NCBI GenBank assembly: GCA_026982035.1
Contig: JALSHW010000006.1
Span: forward strand, 1 to 7,042
DNA from: Phycisphaerales bacterium
Lineage (GTDB): Bacteria > Planctomycetota > Phycisphaerae > Phycisphaerales > UBA1924
Reading direction: 5' to 3'
DNA length: 7,042 nt
Made by a program: the position numbers and the translations under genes
Notes under the pieces: model-generated
Seen by the model: only the letters and a program-made list of their open reading frames with translations
What the model was told of the DNA's origin: nothing
The model's database searches: none
Shown: positions 1 through 5,657 of the stretch, one piece after another
How the letters are laid out: the number at the start of each line of letters is the position of its first letter
Position numbering within the stretch: position 1 is the first letter of the stretch

Positions 1-794
1 GAAAGTTTTTTGAGTGTTGAAGCGGCGACTTTGCTGATGATGATTAGGAGGATGATCGTCGTGGCGATGCCTGTGATGATGATCCATTTGGGTTGATCGT
101 ACGAGCCGGTCCAGTTGGTGATGGAGACGCCAATCAGGACGGCGGCGAGGGTTCTTGGGATCATGCCGGCGATGGTGCCGATGAGGAAGACTTTGCGGGA
201 GACGCCCAAACTCACCAAGACGAGGTTGGTCAGGGCGAAGGGTGCGCTGGGGGACGCTCTCAATAGGGCGACGATGAGGATGGATCGCTTGGTGCTTGCG
301 GTGAGGAGGGCGTGGCGGATCATGGAGGTCTTTGGGAAGCGATTGAGTTCTTGTTCGACGCGGTCGCGGGCGAGGTGTTTGACGAGTTGGTAACCGATGA
401 GTGAGGCGCCGGCAAAGCCCAGGAGGGCGGCGAGGAAGCCATAGGCGAAGCCGAAGGCGTAGCCGGCGAGGATGGCTTGGGAGACTGTGGGGAGACATCC
501 GATGCCTGCGAGGATGATGAAGGCGGCGGTGTAGATTGCTAGGCCAAAAGCGAGTTGGGAGGTGGAGCCGGTGTTGCCGATGAGGGCGAGTTTGATGGGT
601 TCCATGTTGAGGAGGAGGAGGACGCCTGCGACGGAGGGGAGGACGGACCAGGCGATGCCGATGATGGTGGGAGAGGCGAGCCGGCGGATCATTGGGCCGG
701 TATTTTGATCCGCTTGATCGGTGTGGAGATCAACCACGACCGGGCGGGGTCTGGCGGGTGTTTCTAGTTGAGACTGTGTATCAATAAGACTCAT
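1..794 (-). CDS. VTT-domain (TVP38/TMEM64-type) membrane protein, paralog A, C-terminus cut by window edge
   Basis: The frame is open from the ATG at 794 to the left edge (264 residues visible). It is nearly complete, because its neighbouring paralog has 266 residues. A polar N-terminal tail of about 40 residues precedes a membrane helix (about 43-63, GIAWSVLPSVAG). Next comes the VTT core: LPTVSQAILAGYAFG (about 101-115), a Gly/Ala-rich stretch GFAGASLIGY (126-135), and the conserved LLRASPSAPF (177-186) with AGMIPRT (209-215). A final hydrophobic helix lies at about 236-255. Family knowledge: VTT/DedA-superfamily proteins are polytopic membrane proteins linked to lipid translocation or membrane homeostasis; the TVP38 branch is poorly characterised in bacteria. 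It starts 35 bp after the upstream paralog ends, so the two are probably co-transcribed. No clear Shine-Dalgarno is seen; M35 (about 692) is an alternative start. Family assignment is firm, substrate unknown. Confidence 0.88.
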   Translation of the reverse strand, partial: MSLIDTQSQLETPARPRPVVVDLHTDQADQNTGPMIRRLASPTIIGIAWSVLPSVAGVLLLLNMEPIKLALIGNTGSTSQLAFGLAIYTAAFIILAGIGCLPTVSQAILAGYAFGFAYGFLAALLGFAGASLIGYQLVKHLARDRVEQELNRFPKTSMIRHALLTASTKRSILIVALLRASPSAPFALTNLVLVSLGVSRKVFLIGTIAGMIPRTLAAVLIGVSITNWTGSYDQPKWIIITGIATTIILLIIISKVAASTLKKL

Positions 795-829
795 TGAGAT
801 GGATGGTAGCCGTCCCAAGCCGAGGGTTC

Positions 830-1630
830 TCAGTCGGTTGGGGCTGATTCTGATGCTTGCGAATCTGCTTGTGAATCAGGGCCCATGGCTTTGTCAATGG
901 CTTTGTTGGCCATGTGTCCCAGGAGCATGAGGACGGCGATCATGAGGACGATGCCTGCGATGATGAGCCACTTGGGTTTGTCGTATTCATCCCAACTGGT
1001 GATTTGATTGCCGATCCAGACGGCGGCGAAGGTGCGTGGGGCCATGCCGACGACGGTGGCGATGATGTACGGGACCAGCTTCACGCCTGAGACGGCCATG
1101 AAGCCGTTCATGAGGGAGAAGGGGGAGGCGGGCGAAACGCGGAGGAGGGTGAGGATTCCTGTGGCTCTCCAGAAGCCGTGGCGGATGAAGGCGTCGCGGA
1201 CGATTTCGGCTTTGGGATGGTTGTGGATTTCGCTTTCGACGCGTTTGCGTGCGATTTTGAGGGCGATGCAGTAGCCGACGATCGAGGCACCAGCGAAGCC
1301 GGCGAGTGCTGCGGGGAATCCGATGCCGATGCCGAAGGCGAAGCCGGCGAGGATGGCTTGAGAATAGGTCGGGAGGAACCCGAGCCCGGCGGAGAGGATG
1401 AAGATGCCGACATACATCGCGATGCCGATGGCCAGGGAGCCGCCGCCTTCTTGGTTGCGTTGGAGGAGGAAGTCTGAGGCCTTGGACATGTTTGCCAGGA
1501 GGAGGAAGCCGGCGATGGCGGGCATGACGGCCCATGCGATCCCGAGGTAGGCGGCGGGGCCCAGACGGGAGAAGATCGCGCCGATGGATTGATCTTGTTC
1601 GGGAGTTTTGATAGAAGAGTCTTCGGTCAT
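830..1630 (-). CDS. VTT-domain (TVP38/TMEM64-type) membrane protein, paralog B
   Basis: A complete 266-residue integral membrane protein. A short acidic or polar N-terminus (about 1-22) leads into a helix at about 26-47 (GIAWAVMPAIAG). A second helix at about 66-88 runs into FLPTYSQAILAGFAFG (85-100) and GFAGASIVGY (111-120). The second half of the VTT domain carries LLRVSPASPF (162-171) and VGMAPRT (194-200), and a last helix spans about 221-240. The C-terminus is a polar tail with a DSQADSQAS near-repeat. It matches the downstream paralog along the whole core (roughly 40-50% identical by eye), including the YDxPKW element before the last helix, so the pair arose by tandem duplication. Start at 1630: the upstream bases are a C-run with no Shine-Dalgarno. 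It is divergent from the zinc-ribbon protein gene, sharing a 58-bp control region with a palindrome. The likely role is in membrane lipid homeostasis by family; the substrate is not inferable. Confidence 0.9.
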   Translation of the reverse strand: MTEDSSIKTPEQDQSIGAIFSRLGPAAYLGIAWAVMPAIAGFLLLANMSKASDFLLQRNQEGGGSLAIGIAMYVGIFILSAGLGFLPTYSQAILAGFAFGIGIGFPAALAGFAGASIVGYCIALKIARKRVESEIHNHPKAEIVRDAFIRHGFWRATGILTLLRVSPASPFSLMNGFMAVSGVKLVPYIIATVVGMAPRTFAAVWIGNQITSWDEYDKPKWLIIAGIVLMIAVLMLLGHMANKAIDKAMGPDSQADSQASESAPTD

Positions 1631-1641
1631 GGGGGGATGGT

Positions 1642-1658
1642 ATGCAAATCGTTTGCAT
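1642..1658. promoter_or_regulatory. 17-bp perfect palindrome, candidate operator between divergent genes
   Basis: The two 7-base arms, ATGCAAA and TTTGCAT, are perfectly complementary around a TCG centre. The site lies 12 bp upstream of the VTT paralog B start and 31 bp upstream of the zinc-ribbon gene. It is the only strong symmetry in this 58-bp gap. Its size and placement fit a dimeric repressor or activator site controlling one or both genes; the regulator is unknown. No U-tract follows, so it is not a terminator. Confidence 0.5.
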
Positions 1659-1677
1659 CATTGTTCTGTGGAAGACA

Positions 1678-1683
1678 TATAAT
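1678..1683 (+). promoter_or_regulatory. Candidate -10 box TATAAT for the zinc-ribbon protein gene
   Basis: An exact match to the sigma-70-type -10 consensus lies 5 bp before the GTG at 1689. A partial -35 (TTGCAT, 1653-1658) sits 19 bp upstream inside the palindrome; this spacing is long, so the -35 is weak. Predicted transcription would begin near 1689-1691, which would make the mRNA leaderless or nearly so if GTG 1689 is the start. Confidence 0.4.
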
Positions 1684-1688
1684 GAGGA

Positions 1689-2369
1689 GTGAGAAATCGT
1701 GAATTTGTCATTGTGTGGATCATGGTCTTTGGGTTGTTGTTGGCCAGTGTATTGATACGGCCTGTGATTACTTCAGTAGCATATCGAAGCATGTATCTTG
1801 TTTTGAACGAGGATTCTGTGGAAGTGATCCCGGTTGTCGAGTTCTTTAATCGAGCGTTGAATTCTGATTCGATTGTCAAACCCCACGCAATTGTCAAATA
1901 CGAACCAAACCGTGTTCGTGGCCCAGTCCGAGGATTGATTGAACTGTGGACAACCGAATCTGTTTTTGTTGATGATCAATGCATCATTTCACGACAACAA
2001 CCACTCACCCAAGATCAAACCAACCGTGCGTATGCGGCGATTCTTGAGTATGCCAAGGCCGATCCAGAAATGGTCAAGTACCGTCCCGGTCAACTCCCAC
2101 AAACCCGTTTCTCTGCGGTTCTTCTGGGTCAAACACTTCTTCGACTCCTCGCGCTCTTTGGAATACCGACCATGGTGGCGTTTTTTGGAAAGTGGATTAT
2201 GGATACTGCAATTTCCAAACGGCATGCCTACCGAAGAAATGCTGGGTTTTGTATCCGTTGTCAATACCCATGCGCCACCATTCCTTCATTGAAGTGCCCT
2301 GAGTGCGGCAACTTTCACACGGTTCCTCATCAGCCGCCCAGTGAATCCAACGATCAACCATCGGCCTAA
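1689..2369 (+). CDS. Two-helix membrane protein with C-terminal zinc ribbon, function unknown
   Basis: A 226-residue protein. A short basic N-terminus (MRNRE) leads into a membrane helix at about 6-30. A soluble segment of about 110 residues follows, without a motif I recognise. A second hydrophobic segment lies at about 142-173, then a basic stretch (SKRHAYRRN), and then a zinc ribbon built from C188-x2-C191 and C203-x2-C206 (CPECG), with an extra Cys at 195. The tail is Pro/Ser/Gln-rich. Predicted topology places the soluble segment outside and the ribbon in the cytoplasm (inference). Proteins with this layout are common and uncharacterised in Phycisphaerae-type planctomycetes. An in-frame stop at 1683-1685 rules out an earlier start. 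The GTG at 1689 keeps the basic N-terminus, while GTG 1713 and ATG 1722 are possible alternatives that would cut into the helix. Base composition looks visibly less GC-rich than the VTT genes. It may be co-transcribed with the hydrolase 80 bp downstream. Confidence 0.78.
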   Translation: MRNREFVIVWIMVFGLLLASVLIRPVITSVAYRSMYLVLNEDSVEVIPVVEFFNRALNSDSIVKPHAIVKYEPNRVRGPVRGLIELWTTESVFVDDQCIISRQQPLTQDQTNRAYAAILEYAKADPEMVKYRPGQLPQTRFSAVLLGQTLLRLLALFGIPTMVAFFGKWIMDTAISKRHAYRRNAGFCIRCQYPCATIPSLKCPECGNFHTVPHQPPSESNDQPSA

Positions 2370-2435
2370 ACTATGGCGTTGCCCGCTGGTTTCGGGTGAT
2401 TCGTCTTGTTTCCACTTGCGCTAAAGCGTGGGTTT

Positions 2436-2442
2436 GAGGAGA
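2436..2442 (+). promoter_or_regulatory. Shine-Dalgarno deciding the hydrolase start
   Basis: GAGGAGA lies 7 nt before the ATG at 2450, which is ideal spacing. It leaves only 1 nt before the in-frame TTG at 2444, so ATG 2450 is preferred. Confidence 0.75.
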
Positions 2443-2449
2443 ATTGGTC

Positions 2450-3382
2450 ATGATTCCGCGTCCGCCGCCCCGTGAGGGTTCACTTGGGTTTTTGTATTTG
2501 CCGCCGTTTCGGGTGCAGGGGTTTAGTGTTGCTGGCGAAGCCACCACGATCTCGATCCCTGAAATGGATGTTTGCTTTGACATGGGCAAGGCGCCGCGGG
2601 CACATCTTGCTCCGAAGTATTGTGTGCTTTCCCATGGGCATATGGATCACATCGGCGGCTTGGCGTATTGGTGTTCACAGCGGAACTTTCAGGGGATGGG
2701 GGCGGGGACGATTGTGTGTGACAAGCGCATCGAAAATGATGTCAAAGGCATGATGGATGGGTTTCAGGAACTTGAACGGCAGAAGACGCCGTATGAGTTG
2801 ATTGCTCTTGATGAAGGCGAAGAGTTGCAGATCAAGAACAATATTTTCCTTCGGCCGTTCCATACCGAGCATACTTGTCCGTCGTCGGGGTATTCGATTG
2901 TTGAGAAGCGGACCAAGCTCAAGCCGGAGTTGGTTGGATTGCCGCAGGAGAAGATCAAAGATCTCAAGCTGCGTGGTGAGGAGATCGTCAACAGCTTTGA
3001 GGTGCCTTTGATTGCCTACACCGGCGACACGCTGCCTGGGGCTCATTTGTTGCGTGATGATGTGATGAATGCGCAGATCATTATTACGGAGTGTACTTTC
3101 TTTGAGAAGGACCACAAGCAACGGGCCAAGACTGGGATGCATATGCATGTTGATGACATCGCCGAGTGGCTCAAGGTGGCTCAGTGCGAGCATATGGTGA
3201 TCTGTCATATTTCTCGGCGGACGCATCTGGGGCAGGCCCGCAAGGCGTTGGTTGATGTTGCCGGCAAAGAGTTGTCCGAGAAGGTTCAGTTTTTGATGGA
3301 TCACCGGACGAATCGCGAGCGGTATGAGGTGCAGGCCGAGGAAGCGTTGAAGATTGAGGAAGAGTTGGCGAACCGGACGTAA
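2450..3382 (+). CDS. Metallo-beta-lactamase-fold hydrolase, RNase Z-like
   Basis: A 310-residue MBL-fold protein. The signature HxHxDH metal motif is at 62-67 (SHGHMDHIGG). Further predicted zinc ligands are H138 (FHTEH), D193 (AYTGDT) and H253 (CHIS). The ECTFF element at about 214-218 followed by HMH (231-233) matches the catalytic region of RNase Z (E[A/C]T...H). The charged segment at about 150-180 sits where RNase Z carries its substrate-related insertion (YxIxEK...KLxxGE). This supports the tRNase Z branch over other MBL hydrolases, and the length of about 300 residues also fits. RNase Z cleaves tRNA precursors 3' of the discriminator base using two zinc ions; whether this copy does so is inference. 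The C-terminal 30 residues are a charged helix (EEALKIEEELANR). It starts at the ATG chosen by a well-spaced Shine-Dalgarno. It is convergent with pyrE across a palindromic element. Confidence 0.85.
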   Translation: MIPRPPPREGSLGFLYLPPFRVQGFSVAGEATTISIPEMDVCFDMGKAPRAHLAPKYCVLSHGHMDHIGGLAYWCSQRNFQGMGAGTIVCDKRIENDVKGMMDGFQELERQKTPYELIALDEGEELQIKNNIFLRPFHTEHTCPSSGYSIVEKRTKLKPELVGLPQEKIKDLKLRGEEIVNSFEVPLIAYTGDTLPGAHLLRDDVMNAQIIITECTFFEKDHKQRAKTGMHMHVDDIAEWLKVAQCEHMVICHISRRTHLGQARKALVDVAGKELSEKVQFLMDHRTNRERYEVQAEEALKIEEELANRT

Positions 3383-3398
3383 TTCATTTGAACTGGAC

Positions 3399-3512
3399 AG
3401 GGTGCCCCGATTCGGTGATTCGTTGCTTCGGCGCAGTCGGGTCTTCGTATGCCCAATATATTCAACCAAGCCAAGACCCGACTGCGCATAAGAATGCGAG
3501 TCGGGGCACCCT
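3399..3512. repeat. Nested palindromic element in convergent gap (REPIN/MITE-like)
   Basis: This 114-bp block has 12-bp perfect terminal inverted repeats: AGGGTGCCCCGA (3399-3410) and its complement (3501-3512). Nested inside are 15-bp perfect inverted arms (3431-3445 and 3473-3487) around a 27-nt loop. The right half can also fold alone: CCCGACT (3477-3483) with AGTCGGG (3499-3505), then CGCAT (3485-3489) with ATGCG (3494-3498), with one bulged G and an AAGA loop. The left half has a weaker matching hairpin with the same CCCGA/TCGGG core. Two inverted hairpins that also pair with each other is the layout of REPIN or small MITE elements. It fills the gap between the hydrolase and pyrE stops, and could block read-through from both sides, but neither end has a U-tract. 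No transposase and no clear target duplication are visible. Confidence 0.7.
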
Positions 3513-3521
3513 CAGAATAGA

Positions 3522-4106
3522 CTAGTCTTGAACGCCGAGGTCGTGTTTGGTGAAGAGGGCGTGGAAGGCGACGCCGGCGGCTTCGATATTTTCACGGGCG
3601 CCTTCTTGGCGGTCGATGACGCTGATGATGGCGGGGACGGTCGCGCCCATTGATTTGAGGATTTCGACGGCTTCGAGGGCTTGGCCTCCGGTGGTGGCGA
3701 CATCTTCGATGAATATGACGACATCACCTTCATGGACATCGCCTTCGACTTGTTTGGCGGTGCCGTAGTCTTTTTTGGCGTTGCGGATAAAGATCGCGGG
3801 TTTTCCGGTTTGCATCGAGGCGATGGTGACCAGGGGGATGCCTCCGAGTTCGGCACCGGCCAGGCGGGTGATTGGGCCGATTTGGGTTTCGATTTGGGCG
3901 ATTGTGTCTGCCAATATTGGGGCGAGTTTGGCGAGGATGTGGGGTTTGGTGGAGAATTTGTATTTGTCGAGGTAGTAGGTGCTGGTGCGTCCACTGCGGA
4001 GGGTGAAGGTGCCTCGGAGGAGGGAGGCGTCGGCGATTTGTTGTGCGAGGTCTGATGTGGGCTCTGGTTTGGGCTCTGGTTTGGGCTCTGGTTTGGCGGA
4101 GTTCAT
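3522..4106 (-). CDS. pyrE: Orotate phosphoribosyltransferase
   Basis: A 194-residue enzyme that converts orotate and PRPP to orotidine 5'-monophosphate, the fifth step of pyrimidine synthesis. The PRPP-binding signature is at about 129-142 (VVIFIEDVATTGGQ). The orotate/PRPP loop SGRTSTYYLDKYKF is at 38-51, and the flexible catalytic loop IRNAKKDYGT at 107-116. In that loop Asn109 takes the place of a Lys found in many homologs, but this position varies in the family. GAELGGIPL (84-92) and a short C-terminus complete a normal-length core. Residues 5-16 are three exact KPEP repeats absent from typical PyrE, making an extended N-terminal tail before the first helix (SDLAQQIADA). The start ATG at 4106 has only a weak GAG upstream. 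The tail could partly be an artefact if translation starts later, but no good in-frame alternative is evident. The gene is monocistronic by layout, divergent from the secreted-protein gene. Confidence 0.94.
   Translation of the reverse strand: MNSAKPEPKPEPKPEPTSDLAQQIADASLLRGTFTLRSGRTSTYYLDKYKFSTKPHILAKLAPILADTIAQIETQIGPITRLAGAELGGIPLVTIASMQTGKPAIFIRNAKKDYGTAKQVEGDVHEGDVVIFIEDVATTGGQALEAVEILKSMGATVPAIISVIDRQEGARENIEAAGVAFHALFTKHDLGVQD
4059..4094 (-). repeat. Three exact 12-bp tandem repeats encoding KPEP
   Basis: GGGCTCTGGTTT occurs three times without change on the plus strand. On the coding strand each unit reads Lys-Pro-Glu-Pro in the PyrE N-terminus. Identical codons in all copies point to recent expansion by slippage. 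The 12-bp unit keeps frame, so copy number can vary without breaking the gene. Confidence 0.9.
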
Positions 4107-4148
4107 GGGGATTCTCGTGGATCGGGGGTGTGAGGAAGGGGGGATTGT

Positions 4149-4170
4149 CCGAGAATTGTTTGGTTCTCGG
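4149..4170. promoter_or_regulatory. Inverted repeat in pyrE upstream region
   Basis: Perfect 7-bp arms CCGAGAA and TTCTCGG flank an 8-nt centre, 43 bp upstream of the pyrE start. It could be an operator or a leader hairpin in the pyrE mRNA. No U-tract follows on the pyrE strand, so a simple attenuator is not supported. Confidence 0.4.
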
Positions 4171-4271
4171 TGTAAAAACCTTGGTTTGGGCGGTTTTTTG
4201 TGGAGGGCGCGTCATAATTGGCACCCTTGTGCGTTTGGCTGTGTGAGCCCCGCCTCGGGATGAAGCATACC

Positions 4272-4307
4272 CCTTGGCAGGCCGATAGTTGTATTGATCG
4301 GCCAGGG
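4272..4307 (+). promoter_or_regulatory. Overlapping alternative hairpins upstream of the secreted-protein gene
   Basis: GGCCGAT (4280-4286) pairs perfectly with ATCGGCC (4297-4303) over a 10-nt loop. The segment CCTTGGC (4272-4278) can instead pair with GCCAGGG (4301-4307, one G-U). Both use GCC at 4301-4303, so the two folds exclude each other. This could be a small RNA switch or chance in a GC-rich leader; whether it is transcribed is unknown. Confidence 0.3.
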
Positions 4308-4395
4308 ATGGTGAATGGATGGACCGTGTGGCGGCGATGGTGCCGTGAGTCCAGACGAACGAGCATGAACAGAAACATGAACACTTGAAGGATTC

Positions 4396-4402
4396 GGGAG
4401 GA
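4396..4402 (+). promoter_or_regulatory. Shine-Dalgarno of the secreted-protein gene
   Basis: GGGAGGA lies 7 nt before the ATG at 4410. It is a strong site that fixes this start, which also yields a complete signal peptide. Confidence 0.8.
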
Positions 4403-4409
4403 TCTACAG

Positions 4410-5570
4410 ATGAATTTGAATGCACGCCGTTGTTGGTTGGTTGCTGGTCTTGCAGTTGGAGTGATGGGGAGCAGTGCGTTGGCACAGGTTGCTCCGCCAC
4501 CGACTGAGCCGGTGAAGGAAGAGCCCAAGTACGAAGCTCCTGCCAAGGTTGCGGCTCCTGCTGAACCAGCCGCAAAGCCCAAGCCCGCGATTCAGCCACA
4601 AGTGCAACGACCCGCTCCGAGCAATCAAGGCACAAAGTTGCAGAACCTCCCAACTTCAACGCCATATCCCAAGCTGCTGGCCAAGGATGAGAATGGTAAG
4701 ATTATTCGGTTGACCGAACTTCCCGATATTCTGGCACTTCGATCCAATCCAACCATTGGAGAAAAGTCGGTTGATGCAATTATGCCTGTGCTGTATGGCC
4801 GGCGTGCCCGTTTTGAACGATTGCTGATTGATAATCTTGATCTGTACTGGATGGTGACCGATGGTCGGCTTGAGACAATGAATCTTGAAGATATCAAGAA
4901 CATGACTGAGATTGCTGAGATGATCAAGCCGTTGGTTGGTCGCACGACGCTCTCTCAAGAACTTCGCAACCGGGGAATTCTCACACGAACACAATCTGGG
5001 ATGAACGAACATATCGTCAATGAATACAAACAAGCCGTGACGACGGAGATTCAGTTTGAGGCCGAGGATCCGTTGAGTGAAGTGATGCGGTTTGTGCTTC
5101 AAGACTCGATTCACGAAACTCAACAAGCGTACCGCGCAATGGTTGCCGAGATGTCAACCAAAGTTGGTGATCTTGTCAAGAGTGCTGGGCTCAACTCATC
5201 GGCGGCGATGGAACTGGCCAAACTTCAACGCCCGCTTAATAAGGATAAAAAATCTCAACAGGCCGAACTGGCCGAGTTGAATCAGGCGCTCCGAAACCTG
5301 AGTCTTGAAGAAGGGATTGCACTCTTCACGGAAATGAGAAACCAACGGAAAAATCCGGATATTTCACCCGCCATTCATCGGATCAATGTGATGCATGATC
5401 GAAAAGTAGATATCAGTGATTCTGATGCTATGGAAGGCACTATTAAATACAGCGACGGCCGAGTTATTGATACGAAAAAGGCCTCCGAAGCGTATGACGC
5501 AAAACTTCGCAAAGAAAAAGAGGCCTTGGAAAAAGCAAAAGAAGGAAAGAACACCAATCCAGACGATTGA
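4410..5570 (+). CDS. Secreted protein of unknown function with Pro/Ala/Lys-rich linker
   Basis: A 386-residue protein. Residues 1-25 form a Sec signal peptide: basic start (NARR), hydrophobic core, and an ALA site before Q26. Residues 27-72 are a low-complexity linker rich in Pro, Ala, Lys and Glu, as in periplasmic or envelope-tethered proteins. A mainly helical domain covers about 84-318, including LTELPDILALRSNPTIG (101-117), MPVLYGRRARFERLLIDNLD (125-144) and a glutamate/leucine-rich stretch at about 280-310 with coiled-coil character. The C-terminus (about 340-386) has SDGRVIDTKKASEAYDAKL and then a Lys/Glu-rich tail. I do not recognise a family and see no catalytic motif. It probably acts in the periplasm or at the cell surface (inference). 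It has a strong Shine-Dalgarno, its own upstream region and a strong terminator, so it is likely a single-gene transcription unit. A lineage-specific planctomycete protein is likely. Confidence 0.88.
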   Translation: MNLNARRCWLVAGLAVGVMGSSALAQVAPPPTEPVKEEPKYEAPAKVAAPAEPAAKPKPAIQPQVQRPAPSNQGTKLQNLPTSTPYPKLLAKDENGKIIRLTELPDILALRSNPTIGEKSVDAIMPVLYGRRARFERLLIDNLDLYWMVTDGRLETMNLEDIKNMTEIAEMIKPLVGRTTLSQELRNRGILTRTQSGMNEHIVNEYKQAVTTEIQFEAEDPLSEVMRFVLQDSIHETQQAYRAMVAEMSTKVGDLVKSAGLNSSAAMELAKLQRPLNKDKKSQQAELAELNQALRNLSLEEGIALFTEMRNQRKNPDISPAIHRINVMHDRKVDISDSDAMEGTIKYSDGRVIDTKKASEAYDAKLRKEKEALEKAKEGKNTNPDD

Positions 5571-5602
5571 TCTCTTTTTGAACGCATCGAATATGATTTC
5601 AC

Positions 5603-5628
5603 AAACCCTGTATTTGCAGGGTTTTTTT
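5603..5628 (+). terminator. Rho-independent terminator of the secreted-protein gene
   Basis: AAACCCTG (5603-5610) and CAGGGTTT (5617-5624) form a perfect 8-bp stem over a 6-nt loop, followed by a run of T (5622-5628). It lies 33 bp after the stop codon. On the opposite strand only three T follow the stem, so it is a weak candidate for the convergent lysS. Confidence 0.92.
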
Positions 5629-5657
5629 ACTTGAAGAGTGTTATTTGAATCATATTG

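Larger units (their letters stand above)
4107..4409. promoter_or_regulatory. Gene-free divergent region between pyrE and secreted-protein gene, hairpin-rich
   Basis: No supported coding frame lies in these 303 bp. It must hold promoters for both pyrE (minus) and the secreted-protein gene (plus), but I cannot pick a convincing -35/-10 pair for either. Several inverted repeats are present: CCGAGAA/TTCTCGG (4149-4155, 4164-4170), GGCCGAT/ATCGGCC (4280-4286, 4297-4303), and a CGGC/GCCG stem (4332-4335, 4342-4345) inside GGAC/GTCC (4321-4324, 4349-4352). It does not match a riboswitch family I can name. Confidence 0.55.

Noticed and set aside
1..1630. Membrane transport or defence operon
   Set aside because: Both genes are VTT-domain proteins with no nuclease, ATPase or toxin partner nearby; nothing supports a defence role.
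987..1661. 224-codon minus-strand frame overlapping VTT paralog B
   Set aside because: Arg/His/Pro-rich out-of-frame translation without membrane segments; the overlapping frame matches the VTT paralog.
2444..2446. TTG as the hydrolase start
   Set aside because: It is only 1 nt from the Shine-Dalgarno, whereas ATG 2450 has 7-nt spacing.
2675..3469. 264-codon minus-strand open frame
   Set aside because: It is antisense to the MBL hydrolase and extends into the palindromic element; no domain is seen.
3399..3512. Simple intrinsic terminator for pyrE or the hydrolase
   Set aside because: No U-tract follows the stem on either strand, and the nested repeat layout is more complex than a terminator; a secondary termination role remains possible.
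4059..4094. CRISPR-like repeat
   Set aside because: The repeats are 12 bp, directly abutting without spacers, and in frame within pyrE.
3730..4665. Long minus-strand open frame overlapping pyrE, the spacer and the start of the secreted-protein gene
   Set aside because: Its translation is low-complexity (His/Arg/Pro/Thr-rich), it runs out of frame through the clear PyrE coding region and opposite a signal peptide, and it lacks a recognisable domain.
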